Notes: a model not told the origin generated them from the letters alone. Shown: positions 35,160-45,482, numbered from the stretch's first letter. The stretch: 64,000 nucleotides of DNA from CBDCCV01 sp965215025 (GCA_965215025.1 CBDCCV010000001.1:186001-250000), one strand, 5' to 3'. Numbers and translations are program-made.

Positions 35160-35486
35160 TCAGTCAAAGCCGATCCCCTGCGCCTGCATGAGCGCGTCCT
35201 GAAGCTCGGAGAGGTCCTTCTGCGCGCGCGTCTCGCGGGCCACCCCTACGCCCTGCTCGTACGTGCGGATGGCGTCCTCCGTGCGGCCGAGGCGCTCGTA
35301 AAGCTTGCCGAGGTGGTAGTACGTGCCCACGTAGCCGGGCTGGTCTTCCGCCAGTCCCTCGTAGAAAGAAAGCGCCCTTTCCGTGTCGCCCTTTTTCTGA
35401 TACTCCTGCGCGAGGCTGAAGCGCGTAAAGGCGTCGTCGGGGTCCTCTTCATGGAAGGCGAGGAGCTTTTCGATGCGGTCGGTCAT
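35160..35486 (-). CDS. TPR-repeat protein
   Basis: A 108-residue soluble protein beginning MTDRIEKLLAFHEEDPDDAF. It contains two to three TPR units: FTRFSLAQEYQKKGDTERALSFYEGLAEDQPGY, then VGTYYHLGKLYERLGRTEDAIRTYEQGV, then a capping helix. TPRs mediate protein-protein contacts; the partner is unknown. The frame extends upstream as antisense to the Gly-rich end of the next gene, so this ATG is preferred. Confidence 0.8.
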   Translation of the reverse strand: MTDRIEKLLAFHEEDPDDAFTRFSLAQEYQKKGDTERALSFYEGLAEDQPGYVGTYYHLGKLYERLGRTEDAIRTYEQGVGVARETRAQKDLSELQDALMQAQGIGFD

Positions 35487-35532
35487 GAGCGCGTGGCGAA
35501 GGGTGAATAGAGCGCGTGCAGAAAGAGAAGGA

Positions 35533-36369
35533 TCACCAGCCGCCGCCGGCCCCGCCGCCGCCGAAGCTGCCGCCGCCGAAGCCGCCAAAGCCGCCGCCCC
35601 CGCCGAAGCCACCGCTGCCCCCTCCGAAGCCGCCGCCGCTGAACCCACCCCCGCCCCCGCCGATGATGATGGGGAACGGCACGCTGCTGCGCCGCCGGCG
35701 GCGCCGGCCTGAGCCACCGTTCTTGCCCCCGCGTCCGCCCTTGCGCAACGCCGAAAGGACGAAAAAGGCCAGGATGAGCAGGATGAAGATCGTGGCCACG
35801 TCCACGCCGCCGCCCTCGGGCCGCGCGGGCCGGGCCTCGGCGGTGTACTCGCCGCGGGCGGCGGCGATGAGCTCGTCCACGGCGCTGGAGAGGCCGGCGT
35901 AGTAGCGCCCCTGGCGGAAGGCCGGGCGCAGCGTGCCCCGATAGATACGCGCGGCCACGGCGTCAGGAATGCTCCCTTCGAGGCCGTAGCCCGTAGCGAT
36001 GAACATCTCGCGGTCATCGCGCGCGACGAGGATCACGGCGCCGTTATCCAGCCCTTCCTGCCCCACGCCCCACTGCTCGCCGAGCGCGAAGGCGTAATCA
36101 GCCACGGGCACGCCGCCGAGGCTCGGGAGGGTGACGACGACGATGCCCGTCGAGGTGGTGTCCTCGTAGCCGGTGATCTTGTCCCTGAGCAGGCGCTCTT
36201 CGGAGGGCGTGAGCATATCGGCGCGGTCCACCACCGGGTCGTTGCCCTGACGCGGGATCACGTCCACGTTCTGCGCCGAGGCGGGCACCGCCGGACTCGC
36301 CGCGCAGAGCGCGAGGAGGCTGGCGATGAGGAGCATCGGAAAAGGGCGGGCGGCAGGCACAGAAGGCAA
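35533..36369 (-). CDS. TPM-domain (YgcG-family) membrane protein
   Basis: A 278-residue protein with a signal peptide (LLIASLLALCAASPAVPASAQ), a TPM domain at residues about 45-175 (VVDRADMLTPSEERLLRDKI, TGIVVVTLPSLGG, AVILVARDDREMFIATGYGLEG), a membrane helix at about 190-210 and a C-terminal tail very rich in Gly, Ser and Phe. This is the YgcG/TPM family, known from photosystem II repair (TLP18.3 phosphatase) and often beside LemA. Here it follows lemA on the same strand, the standard pair. Cellular role unknown. Confidence 0.88.
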   Translation of the reverse strand: MPSVPAARPFPMLLIASLLALCAASPAVPASAQNVDVIPRQGNDPVVDRADMLTPSEERLLRDKITGYEDTTSTGIVVVTLPSLGGVPVADYAFALGEQWGVGQEGLDNGAVILVARDDREMFIATGYGLEGSIPDAVAARIYRGTLRPAFRQGRYYAGLSSAVDELIAAARGEYTAEARPARPEGGGVDVATIFILLILAFFVLSALRKGGRGGKNGGSGRRRRRRSSVPFPIIIGGGGGGFSGGGFGGGSGGFGGGGGFGGFGGGSFGGGGAGGGW

Positions 36370-36430
36370 AGCACTTGCGCAGGAAAACGAGAAGCGGCGG
36401 TCATCCGTCGGCGGTCCGCCGTCGTCGGCG

Positions 36431-37036
36431 TCAGCGGTCGCTGAAGTCTACCTCGGGCGCTTCTTCGGCGCCGGCCTCGGCCTCGAAGGGCGTGCGGCGG
36501 TCGAACCCGAAGAGGCCGGCCCAGAGCGCGCCAGGGAATTGGCGCACCTGCGTGTTGTAGTCGCGCACGGAAGCGTTGTACCGCGTACGCGCCACGTTGA
36601 TGCGGTTCTCCGTGCCCTCGAGCTGCGCCTGGAGGTCGCGGAAGCTTTCCGTGGCGCGCAGCTGCGGGTAGTTTTCGGAGACGGCCAGGAGCCGCCCAAG
36701 TGCGCCGCTGAGCTGGTCCTGCGCCTGCATGAACTGCTGCACGCGCTCGGGGTTGTCGAGGTCCTCGGCCGAGATGTTGATCGAGGTGGCTCGGGCGCGC
36801 GCCTCGGTGACCTCGGTAAGCGTCTCCTGCTCGAAATCGGCCGCGCCGCGCACGGTGCTCACGAGGTTGGGGATGAGGTCGGCGCGGCGCTGGTACTGCG
36901 TCTCGACGTCGGCCCACTCCTGCTCGACGTTCTCCTCGGCACCGACGAGGCTGTTGTACGACGTGCACCCGGCGCACCCGCCGACAAAGAGGAGCGCGAC
37001 GAGCACCACGAGGGCGATGGTTCCTGTGCTTCGCAT
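36431..37036 (-). CDS. lemA: LemA-family protein
   Basis: A 201-residue protein with an N-terminal hydrophobic segment (TIALVVLVALLFVGGC), then the conserved LemA text YNSLVGAEENVEQEWADVETQYQRRADLIPNLVSTVRGAA and the helical body ending NTQVRQFPGALWAGLFGFDRR. Cys21 and Cys24 could act as a lipobox, or the segment may be a membrane anchor. Function of LemA is poorly known; it is conserved with the TPM gene directly downstream, 61 bases away. The start is MRSTGTIALV; the upstream open frame is not family-like. Confidence 0.92.
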   Translation of the reverse strand: MRSTGTIALVVLVALLFVGGCAGCTSYNSLVGAEENVEQEWADVETQYQRRADLIPNLVSTVRGAADFEQETLTEVTEARARATSINISAEDLDNPERVQQFMQAQDQLSGALGRLLAVSENYPQLRATESFRDLQAQLEGTENRINVARTRYNASVRDYNTQVRQFPGALWAGLFGFDRRTPFEAEAGAEEAPEVDFSDR

Positions 37037-37200
37037 AGTTTGCTCAGGGGGAAGAGAAAAAGGTCGATAGGGCGGCGCGCGAAAGCCGGCGCGCTTCGGG
37101 CCGCTTGCGCAAAGCTTTACGGCAATGGCGGGCTTTTGATGCAACGCGCTCCGCAGCCGTCCCGCGCAGATTGGCGTGGCGCCCTGCGTCCCTAAGCACG

Positions 37201-37216
37201 TGGCACTCTCTTTGCA
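37201..37216 (+). promoter_or_regulatory. Sigma-54-like promoter upstream of sprA
   Basis: TGGCAC, five bases, TTGCA, the RpoN -24/-12 consensus, with GG and GC elements 12 bases apart. Transcription would begin about 12 bases downstream and run toward sprA, leaving a leader of about 450-500 bases. No activator binding site was identified. Confidence 0.5.
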
Positions 37217-37422
37217 CATCTACTAAAGGCATCGCTCCTGCTCTTGAAGCGGCCCCTTTGTGGCACGTTTCGTAGCGGGTGTCGGTAAGCGTTACCCAAC
37301 CTACCGACGGCGGTATGCTTGGGTCTGCATGGGCTGTACGGGAGCCACTTGCTCGACGAGGATGACCCTGCCACCCTCACTTCTCCAGAGATGCTTTCAG
37401 AAGAAGGTTTCCTTCTCCGCCG

Positions 37423-37445
37423 AGCAGGTTCTGCTGAGCTTTTTT
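37423..37445 (+). terminator. Short hairpin plus T-run in the sprA leader
   Basis: AGCAG, loop GTT, CTGCT, then GAGC and six T. The five-base stem is short for a strong terminator, so it may be a weak attenuator or chance. Confidence 0.25.
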
Positions 37446-37682
37446 CAAGCAAAAATCCATAGGTGCTGCCGTGCAGCGGTGCCGCGCAGCTTGAAGGCAA
37501 ACGGGCGGCGTCCTATCTTCGCCTTGGCAGAGGACGCGGCTTTTTCAAAGCACTTCGCGGTGGCCTTCACATCTGCCCTCTGCCACGTCTGTCCTCTGTT
37601 CGTACGTCCCTCTCTTTAGCGTACCTGTGTATCGGCCCATCTTGCTACGACGGCGTGCCGACGGTCTCCGCCGCGGTGCGCA

Positions 37683-40600
37683 GTGCCCTCTCCCCGCTTT
37701 TCTTGTAGCAATAGCCCCGCAGGCGCCGTGCGCTCTCGTCCTGCATCTACGTCCGCGTCGTCCGCCGCGCTTCCCGCTGTGGGCCGCTTGGCCGCGTGGG
37801 TAGGCGGCTGGGCCGCGCTGCTCGTCCTCCTTGCCGCGCAGAACGCCGCGCCGCCGCACGGCCCTGCCTACGTGAGCACCGCCCCCACGAGCGCCGCGCG
37901 CGCGCTCCTGACCCCGCCGCCCGCTGACACCACCGACACCCTCGAGGCGGCGGGCGCCCTTACGCGGCGCGTCCGCGCGCTCAACGACTCGGCGCTCGCG
38001 GCGGACACGCTCGCGGCGGACACCTCTGCGGCTGACACGCTGCGCACCTTCCCGCGCGCCGAGCGCTACCTGCCGCGCCGCCGCCCCTCGCGCACGGCCC
38101 GCCTCTTCCCCACTGAGCCGTCGCTCCTGGCTACGCGCCCGCGCGCCTACCGCCACGCCCTCTCGGCCGACTCCACCGGGCGCGAGTTCGTGGCCGAGGA
38201 GCTTCTGGGCGAGGAGCCGCTGCGCGCGCCGCTGCGCGTCACCCGCGATGCCTACGCCAGCGCCCGCCGCGACGAGGGCCTGCGCGCGAACTGGCGCGAG
38301 CTGGCCGAGACGCGCCGCCGCCAGCGCCGCCGCTCGCGCGGGGGCCTCGGCGTGAACATCGTCGTGCCGGGCGGGCGCCAGAGCGCCTTTTCCACCATCT
38401 TCGGCAAGCCGGAGGTGGACCTGCGCCTCACCGGGCAGGCCGACATCAACGCCGGCTTTGACTACCGTAAGAGCGACCAGCAAGCCGCCATCACCGGCGA
38501 CGCCTCGCGCATCGACCCGGCCTTTAAGCAGGATCTGCGTCTAGGGATCACCGGCTCGGTGGGCGACAAGCTCCAGATCGACGTCAACTGGGACACGCAG
38601 AGCCAGTTCGACTACCAGAACCAGGTCAAGCTCGAGTACACCGGCTACGACGACGAGATCCTGCAGAAGGTCGAGGCCGGGAACGTCTTCCTCCGGACGC
38701 CCTCGTCGCTCATCCGCGGCGGGCAGAGCCTTTTTGGCATCCGCAGCGAGCTGCAGCTCGGCGGCGTGCGCCTGACCACGGTGGCGAGCCAGCAGGAAGG
38801 GCAGTCCTCCTCGCTCTCCATCGAAGGCGGCGCGGAGACGAGCGCGTTCACCTTCAAGCCTACCGATTACGACGCAGACAAGCACTTCTTCCTGGCCTAC
38901 TACTTCCGCAACCGCTGGAACGAGGCCTTGGCCGACCCCGGCGTGGGGATCCAGCTCGGGCAGGGCTTTAACCGCATCACCGAGGTGCAGGTGTGGAAGC
39001 TGCGCGGCTCGCAGAGCTTCAACTCGGACCGCGAGGACGTGCGCGACGCCATCGCCGTGGTGGACCTGGGCGAGCCGCCCGAGATCTTGGAAGAGGCCGA
39101 CGGCTACATCACCGATGCCAACCTACCGGGGGCGGCCCGCTTCGGGGGCCTGCCGCCAGACCAGTACACCGAGGAGGTCCTTCGCACGCTGCGCGACGGG
39201 CAGACGAACCCCGTCTCTTACCTGGGCACGCTCCCGGCGCCGCTCGAAGGGCCGGACCTGCAGAACGGCGAGTTCCAGCTTCTGGACCCGGCCCGCGACT
39301 ACGTCTTCGATGACCGCCTGGGCTACATCTCGCTCACGCAGCGGCTCCAGGACAACGAAGCCTTGGCCGTGGCCTTCCGCTACGAGGCCAACGGGCAGAC
39401 CGTGGAGGTGGGCGACTTCACGGGCGAGGGCGGCGGCGCCACGGGCGGCGCCAACGGGGACCGCATCGTCCTGAAGCTGCTCCGGCCCAGCGGCCTGATC
39501 TCGCCCACGTCCACCGCCGGCGCCGGCCCGGCCGTGTGGTACCTGCAACTGCGCAACATCTACGACTTGCGCGGGCGCAACTTCCGCGCGCAGGACTTCG
39601 ACCTCAGCATCGACTACGAGCCGCCGGGGCGCACGCCCGTCTCCACGCTCCCGGAGCTGGGCCAGGTCACGCTGCTCAGGCTCCTGGGCCTGGACCGCCT
39701 CGACCAGCAGGGCGCCGAGCGGCCCGACGACGAGTTCGACTTCGTCAACGGCTTCACCATCAACAACGCCGAGGGGCTGCTCATCTTCCCCTTTCTCGAA
39801 CCCTTTGGCCGGCACCTGGCTGGGGAGATCGCCGGGCGCGCGGACGGCGCCGAGGCCGAGGCCCTGCAGGAGCGCTACGTCTTCCGCGACCTCTACCGCA
39901 AAAAGCAGCAGCTGGCCAAGACCGAGAACACCGAGCAGGACGTGTACACTATCCGCGGGGAGTACCAGGGCGTGGAGCCGGACTTCTACGACCTCCGCTC
40001 CATCGGCGGCGTGGTTGAGGGATCCGTGCGCGTGACTTCGGGCGGGACGGCGCTCCAGGAAGGCTCCGACTTCGAGGTCGATTACCAGGGCGGCACGGTG
40101 CTCATCACCAACGAGACGTTCTTGACGGACGGGCGCTCGATCAACATCGAGTACGAGGAGAACTCGCTCTTTAGCGTGCAGCAGAAGACGCTCCTGGGCG
40201 CGCGCGCGGACTACGCCCTCGAGGACCGCTTCGCGCTCGGCGCCACGGTGATGCGGCTCTCCGAGCGCGCGCCCGTGGACAAGTTCCGCCTCGGGCAGGA
40301 GCCGATTGCGAACATGATCTGGGGCGTGGACGGCTCGGTGGACCTCGAGCCGCGCTGGCTCACGCGCGCCGTGGACGCGCTCCCGCTCGTGCAGACGCGC
40401 GCCCGGAGCGCCTTTTCCGTCTCGGGCGAGGTGGCGCAGTTCCGCCCCGGCCACACGCAGACGCAGGCCTTTGAGCGCACGCGCCGCAACCTCCAGGACG
40501 AGGACAACGACTTCGCCCCGGACGAACTCGGCGGCATCTCCTACATCGACGACTTCGAGGGCTTCGAGAACGCCTTCTCCTTGAAGTCGCAGCTCCGGGC

Positions 40601-43600
40601 CTGGCAGCTGAGCGCGCCGCCGGCCGGCCTGCGCGTCCCGATGACGCCCGCTGCCGCCGCGGGCGAGGACTCGGCGGCCGTCCGGTCGCGCTGGCGCTCC
40701 ACGTTCGGCTGGTACCAGGTCAACCAGAACATCCGCGAGCAGCTCCAGGGCGTGCCCGGCGCCGAGGGCGAAGGCGCCCGCCTCGTCGAGGTGCGCGAGG
40801 TCTTCCCCAACCGCGACACGCGCGGCGAGCTGGACAACACGCTCACCACGCTGGACGTGTACTTCGACCCGCAGCAGCGCGGCCCGTACAACTACACCAC
40901 CGACCTCTCGGCCTTTTTGCAGAACCCGAAGGCCGCCTGGGGCGGCATGACGCAGCGCCTCCCCGACGGCTACAACGACTTCAGCGTGCAGAACGTGGAG
41001 TTCGTCGAGTTCATCTTCAAGCCCGTGGCCGAGGGCGGCGCCGGCGCGAGCCAGGACGCCATGCTCTACGTGGACCTCGGCTCCATCTCTGAGGACGTGC
41101 TGCCCAACGAGAAGCTCAACGCCGAGGACGGCCTCTCCACTTCCTCGTTCTCAGAGGACCAGTTCGTGGGCAACACGCGCCTGCCGAGCGGGAGCCAGCA
41201 AGGCGCCGTGGACATCAACGACGGCCGCACCGAGGACCTCGGCCTCGACGGGCTGGCGTCCTACGAGCCGGACTGCTTCACGCCCAGCGGCGCCTACGCC
41301 TCCTGCCTCTACCCCGAGATCGCCACCGAGCACGGGCGCCTCTCTGCGTTCCTGGACGGCCTTGCGGGCGCGGCGGCCGGCCCCGGCGTCAGCCCCGAGC
41401 GCTTCCAGGCCGAGCTGGCCCGCGCCCGCCGCGACCCCTCCGCCGACGACTACCACCACTACGAGGACGACGGCTTCTTTGAGGATCCCGCCCTCTTCCC
41501 CGGAGGCGCCTCCTTCCAGGAGCGCTTTAGCCGCTACTACGCCGCCACCGAACTCAACGCCTACGAGACGCAGAACACCCTGGCGCCGGCGGCCACCTCC
41601 GGGCGCGGGAACGCGCGCGAGCCGGACACCGAGGACCTCAACTTCAACGCCACCGTGGACGTGGAGGACAACTACTTCCAGTACGCCGTCCCGCTCGACC
41701 TCGGCCGCCTCGACGCGCTGGCCCGCCCCGAGGCGCAGGACGACTACGTCGTGGGCGAGATCACGCGCGACGACGGCACGGGCACGGGCTGGTACCAGGT
41801 GCGCATCCCCGTGCGCGCCCTCGAGCGCGACACCGTGGGCCGCATCCGCGACTTCAGCCTGATCGAGTCCATGCGCGTGTGGACCACCGGCCACGAAGCG
41901 CCCATGACGCTGCGCTTCGCCACGCTCGAACTCGTGGGCAGCCAGTGGCGCACCTCGGACCAGGTTTCCGTGACGGAGGACGGCTTCGCCCCCTTCGACC
42001 CGGACGCGCCGGACGGGCCGGTCCTCACCATCAGCAGCATCAACAACGAGGAGAACGCCGGCCTCTACAAAAAGCCCGAGAGCGCCATCGTGAGCCAGAC
42101 GCAGACGACCTCCGGCGCGCGCCAGAACGCGCGCGAGCAGGCCCTCGTCCTGCGCCTCGAAAACGTCAAGCCCGGCGAGCAGCGCGCCATCTACAAAACG
42201 AACGCGGGCGGGCAGGACCTGCTCCGCTACTCGAACCTGCGCATGTTCGCCCACCTCCACGGCGAGACGAGCATGGGGCCGCTCCGCCGCGAGGACCGCG
42301 GCAAGGCGGTGCTCTTTTTGCGCCTGGGCGCCAACCAGACGAGCGACTACTACGAGTACGAGCAGCCGCTCACGCCCAGCCGCATCGGCCCCGGCGTCCC
42401 GGCCGATTCGCTCTGGCTTCCCGACCTCAACGGCGTGAACCTGCGCCTGAGCGCCCTGAACCAGCTCAAAGTGGCGCGCGATAACGACCTGAGCGCCCGC
42501 CAGGACTCCATCTACTGGTCGGACGAGAACGGCGTGGGCCTCGACCCCTCGCCGCGGCAGTTCTCGCCCGGCGGCGACGCGCGCATCGGGATCAAGGGCA
42601 CGCCTTCTCTGCAGAACATCTCCACCTTCGTCATCGGCGTCCGGAACGCGGACGGGTCCGAGGTGCTGCGCGACGTGACCGTGTGGGTGAACGAGCTGCG
42701 CGCCACGGGCTACGACGAGGAGAACGGCTGGGCCGCCATCGCCCAGGCTAACGTCCAGCTGGCCGACCTCGGCCGCATCGTGGCCAGCTTCCAGTCGCAG
42801 ACGGACGGGTTCGGGGCGCTTTCCTCTACGCTCGGCGCGCGCGACCAGCGCAGCTTCCTCAACTGGGGCCTCGAGCTGCGCGACGTGAGCCTGGACAAGT
42901 TCCTGCCGGAGCGCTACGGCTGGCGGATCCCCGTCTCCATGCAGCTGCGCTCCGAGACCTCGACGCCGCGCTACGCCCCGAGCCGCGGCGACGTGCGCAT
43001 CGACGAGATCCTGGCGCAGATCGACGCCGACGAGCAGTTCGACGACCAAGAGCGCGAGGAGTCCAAGGCCGAGGTCATCCGCGAGGCGCAGACGCACCGC
43101 CTGCGCCGCTCGGTGACGGTGGGCCTCAGGAAGCAGGACTCCAATTCGCGCCTCCTTAGGAACACCCTCGACGGCCTGGCGCTGAGCTACTCCTACTCGG
43201 ACGCCGAGGCGCGCAGCCCCTCGCAGAAAGAGGACGACGGCTGGAATTGGAGCACGGCGGCGCAGTACCGCCTCGGCATCGGGCGCCCGCGCACGGTGCG
43301 CCCGCTCTGGTTTTTAGATGGGGCGCCGCTTATCGGCGGCGTGCTCGGCGGGCTGGAGTTCAACTACGCGCCCACGTCGCTCTCCCTGACGGCCTCGGCG
43401 CAGCGCTCGTTTACGCAGCAGCAGGCGCGCCCGCGCGGGTTCGTCCGCAGCGAGGAGGTCCTGCCGGAGCGCCTGCGCGAGCAGCACCGCTTTACGCACA
43501 CGCGCGGGTTCGACCTCCAGTACAACCCGTTCGAGTTCCTGCGCCTGGGCTTCGGCACGACCACGGATCAGAACTTCAACGCCATCGGCACCGAGGACCG

Positions 43601-45482
43601 CTTTGGCGTGGTCACCGAAGAGGACGGCCTGCGCCTTACCGATGACGACGGCGATCCCTTTACCGCCTCCACCGCCGACGCCTTCGTGCGCGACCGCGCC
43701 CGCGACTCCTTGGGCGGCGGGGCCTACCGGCAGGACCTCCTGGACCTGCGCCCCACCAGCGAGGTCATCGAGGGCATCTTCTCCGGCCGTGGCCCGCGCA
43801 CGGAAAACTACCGCCAGCGCTTCACGGCCACGCTGAGCCTGCCCTTCGCCCGCAGCGAGGCGCTCAACTGGATCAACTTAGACGACATCGCCTACCAGGC
43901 CACCTTCGGCTGGCAGAACCAGGGCCTCGGGCGCGCCACGGGCGCGAGCGCCTCGAACGAGATGCAGGTGCGCGGCGGCCTCTCGGTCAGGCCGCAGGAC
44001 TTTTGGCGGAAGTTCGGCTTCTACCGCCGCCTCGAAGAAGGCTCCAATGACGAGCCGCCGCGCGTGCAGACCGATGCGGACTCCACGGAAGACGGCGGCT
44101 CCTCGTTCTTGAGCGCGCTCCGCCCGGCGAGCGTGCTCCGGCGCCTGGCGCTCGCGGTGACGGGCATGGAGGACGTCTCCATCAGCTACAACGGCAACCG
44201 GCGCGGGCGCTCCTCGAACGTCGGCCGTGAGGTGAGCCACGACGACATCGACTACGTGGACACCGACCACACGTTCTTGGACGCCTTCCGCAACCGGGGC
44301 GCCTCCTTGGGCTACCGCTTCGGCCTCGAGCGCGACATCGGCTTCGACAACCGCGTCTTTGGCGAGAACCTCAACGTGACCGACATCTTGTCGAGCGGGA
44401 ACGAGGTGCGCGCGCGCACCACGCTCGCGCCCGGCGAGCGCTTCCGCATCGACCTGGCCTGGGACGTGAACTGGAGCCAGGGGCAGAACATCACTTACCA
44501 GAACGGCGGCCGGGACGTGCTCGAGACCTCGAACGGGCGCAACGTGGCCTCCGTGTGGGCCTTTGGCGCCTCCTACCTCGACTTCTTCAAGCGCCAGCTG
44601 GTCACGCTCCAGGCCGACGTGGCCGCCGGCGAGGACGCCGACGACGACGGGCGCGTGGTACTTACCAACGGCTCCCTGCGCGACGACTTCCGTAGCTCGT
44701 TCGTGCGCGACCTCGGCACGCTGGGCGGGCGCGGCCTCCTGCCCGTCCCCCTCCCCGGCTGGACGGTGACGTACTCCGGCCTTTCGGACTGGCCGCTCTT
44801 GCGCAGCCTGACGCAGAGCGCCTCGGTGCGCCACGGCTACGACGCCGAGTTCAGGAACAGCTTCCGCTCCAACACCGCCGGCGACGAAAACTCGTTCACG
44901 CTGGGCGAACGCACCTTCACGTTCACGCCGCCCGCCTTTCTGGCGAGCGACCTGGGCGTGGTGGAGCGCTACCGCCCCTTCGTGGGCGTGGACCTGGCCT
45001 GGCGCGGCGACCTGCAAACGAACGTCGCCTGGAACCAGACGAACGCCTTTCTCCTGAGCGCGACCTCGCGCGTGACCGAGAGCCGCACGAACGAGCTTAC
45101 CTTCTCGGCCAGCTTCCGCAGGCAGGGCCTCAAGATCCCGATCCTCCCGCTCGGGCGCCTGAACAACCGCGTCTCCTTGAGCGTGACCGTCTCGCGCGCC
45201 CAGAACCTGGAGCAGGAGTACCTGCTCACGCAAGCGCTCCAGGACGCCGCCGCTGACCCCGGCGCCTACGACCCCAACGAGGCGCTCACGGGTGACAACG
45301 TCTCCGAGATCACGAACTCGACACGCCTGCAGGTCACGCCCAAGGTCGGCTATCAGTTCAGCAACCGCGTCTCGGCGGACTTCCTCTTGCAGTACGAGAA
45401 CTTCCAGAGCGACAACAGCCGCCGCCCGCCCTACATTACGCTCAATGGCGGCTTCAACGTGCGCGTGAGCGTGTCGAACTAG
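37683..45482 (+). CDS. sprA: SprA-like giant outer-membrane protein (type IX secretion)
   Basis: A protein of up to 2599 residues. In Flavobacterium SprA forms the very large outer-membrane pore of type IX secretion and gliding. Visible signatures include VNIVVPGGRQSAFSTIFGKPEVDLRLTG, KLQIDVNWDTQSQFDYQNQVKLEY, the middle text ISYIDDFEGFENAFSLKS with WYQVNQNI, and a repeat-rich barrel to the end FNVRVSVSN. The first start is a GTG at 37683; a GTG at 37728 gives a better signal peptide (LAAWVGGWAALLVLLAAQ). A short repeat of ADTLAADTS-type follows. It is slightly longer than usual (about 2400), with no breaks. Other type IX genes are not in the window. Confidence 0.92.
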   Translation: MPSPRFSCSNSPAGAVRSRPASTSASSAALPAVGRLAAWVGGWAALLVLLAAQNAAPPHGPAYVSTAPTSAARALLTPPPADTTDTLEAAGALTRRVRALNDSALAADTLAADTSAADTLRTFPRAERYLPRRRPSRTARLFPTEPSLLATRPRAYRHALSADSTGREFVAEELLGEEPLRAPLRVTRDAYASARRDEGLRANWRELAETRRRQRRRSRGGLGVNIVVPGGRQSAFSTIFGKPEVDLRLTGQADINAGFDYRKSDQQAAITGDASRIDPAFKQDLRLGITGSVGDKLQIDVNWDTQSQFDYQNQVKLEYTGYDDEILQKVEAGNVFLRTPSSLIRGGQSLFGIRSELQLGGVRLTTVASQQEGQSSSLSIEGGAETSAFTFKPTDYDADKHFFLAYYFRNRWNEALADPGVGIQLGQGFNRITEVQVWKLRGSQSFNSDREDVRDAIAVVDLGEPPEILEEADGYITDANLPGAARFGGLPPDQYTEEVLRTLRDGQTNPVSYLGTLPAPLEGPDLQNGEFQLLDPARDYVFDDRLGYISLTQRLQDNEALAVAFRYEANGQTVEVGDFTGEGGGATGGANGDRIVLKLLRPSGLISPTSTAGAGPAVWYLQLRNIYDLRGRNFRAQDFDLSIDYEPPGRTPVSTLPELGQVTLLRLLGLDRLDQQGAERPDDEFDFVNGFTINNAEGLLIFPFLEPFGRHLAGEIAGRADGAEAEALQERYVFRDLYRKKQQLAKTENTEQDVYTIRGEYQGVEPDFYDLRSIGGVVEGSVRVTSGGTALQEGSDFEVDYQGGTVLITNETFLTDGRSINIEYEENSLFSVQQKTLLGARADYALEDRFALGATVMRLSERAPVDKFRLGQEPIANMIWGVDGSVDLEPRWLTRAVDALPLVQTRARSAFSVSGEVAQFRPGHTQTQAFERTRRNLQDEDNDFAPDELGGISYIDDFEGFENAFSLKSQLRAWQLSAPPAGLRVPMTPAAAAGEDSAAVRSRWRSTFGWYQVNQNIREQLQGVPGAEGEGARLVEVREVFPNRDTRGELDNTLTTLDVYFDPQQRGPYNYTTDLSAFLQNPKAAWGGMTQRLPDGYNDFSVQNVEFVEFIFKPVAEGGAGASQDAMLYVDLGSISEDVLPNEKLNAEDGLSTSSFSEDQFVGNTRLPSGSQQGAVDINDGRTEDLGLDGLASYEPDCFTPSGAYASCLYPEIATEHGRLSAFLDGLAGAAAGPGVSPERFQAELARARRDPSADDYHHYEDDGFFEDPALFPGGASFQERFSRYYAATELNAYETQNTLAPAATSGRGNAREPDTEDLNFNATVDVEDNYFQYAVPLDLGRLDALARPEAQDDYVVGEITRDDGTGTGWYQVRIPVRALERDTVGRIRDFSLIESMRVWTTGHEAPMTLRFATLELVGSQWRTSDQVSVTEDGFAPFDPDAPDGPVLTISSINNEENAGLYKKPESAIVSQTQTTSGARQNAREQALVLRLENVKPGEQRAIYKTNAGGQDLLRYSNLRMFAHLHGETSMGPLRREDRGKAVLFLRLGANQTSDYYEYEQPLTPSRIGPGVPADSLWLPDLNGVNLRLSALNQLKVARDNDLSARQDSIYWSDENGVGLDPSPRQFSPGGDARIGIKGTPSLQNISTFVIGVRNADGSEVLRDVTVWVNELRATGYDEENGWAAIAQANVQLADLGRIVASFQSQTDGFGALSSTLGARDQRSFLNWGLELRDVSLDKFLPERYGWRIPVSMQLRSETSTPRYAPSRGDVRIDEILAQIDADEQFDDQEREESKAEVIREAQTHRLRRSVTVGLRKQDSNSRLLRNTLDGLALSYSYSDAEARSPSQKEDDGWNWSTAAQYRLGIGRPRTVRPLWFLDGAPLIGGVLGGLEFNYAPTSLSLTASAQRSFTQQQARPRGFVRSEEVLPERLREQHRFTHTRGFDLQYNPFEFLRLGFGTTTDQNFNAIGTEDRFGVVTEEDGLRLTDDDGDPFTASTADAFVRDRARDSLGGGAYRQDLLDLRPTSEVIEGIFSGRGPRTENYRQRFTATLSLPFARSEALNWINLDDIAYQATFGWQNQGLGRATGASASNEMQVRGGLSVRPQDFWRKFGFYRRLEEGSNDEPPRVQTDADSTEDGGSSFLSALRPASVLRRLALAVTGMEDVSISYNGNRRGRSSNVGREVSHDDIDYVDTDHTFLDAFRNRGASLGYRFGLERDIGFDNRVFGENLNVTDILSSGNEVRARTTLAPGERFRIDLAWDVNWSQGQNITYQNGGRDVLETSNGRNVASVWAFGASYLDFFKRQLVTLQADVAAGEDADDDGRVVLTNGSLRDDFRSSFVRDLGTLGGRGLLPVPLPGWTVTYSGLSDWPLLRSLTQSASVRHGYDAEFRNSFRSNTAGDENSFTLGERTFTFTPPAFLASDLGVVERYRPFVGVDLAWRGDLQTNVAWNQTNAFLLSATSRVTESRTNELTFSASFRRQGLKIPILPLGRLNNRVSLSVTVSRAQNLEQEYLLTQALQDAAADPGAYDPNEALTGDNVSEITNSTRLQVTPKVGYQFSNRVSADFLLQYENFQSDNSRRPPYITLNGGFNVRVSVSN

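Larger units (their letters stand above)
37037..37682. other. 646-base divergent region between lemA and sprA
   Basis: No protein-like frame. It holds a good sigma-54-like site at 37201-37216 pointing to sprA and a short hairpin with a T-run at 37423-37445. It also has more AT-rich patches than the surrounding genes. This is the longest clearly non-coding stretch in the window. Confidence 0.5.

Noticed and set aside
35487..36017. Long Gly/Ala-rich extension of the TPR gene
   Set aside because: It is the antisense-like frame of the Gly-rich tail of the TPM gene; the TPR part has its own ATG.
37220..37680. Short plus- and minus-strand ORFs in the gap before sprA
   Set aside because: Low-complexity text without start signals or family features; treated as leader and control region.
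41151..43097. 648-residue minus-strand ORF inside sprA
   Set aside because: High GC keeps antisense frames open; the text is biased to Val/Ala/Arg/Gly and the plus strand carries clear SprA signatures.
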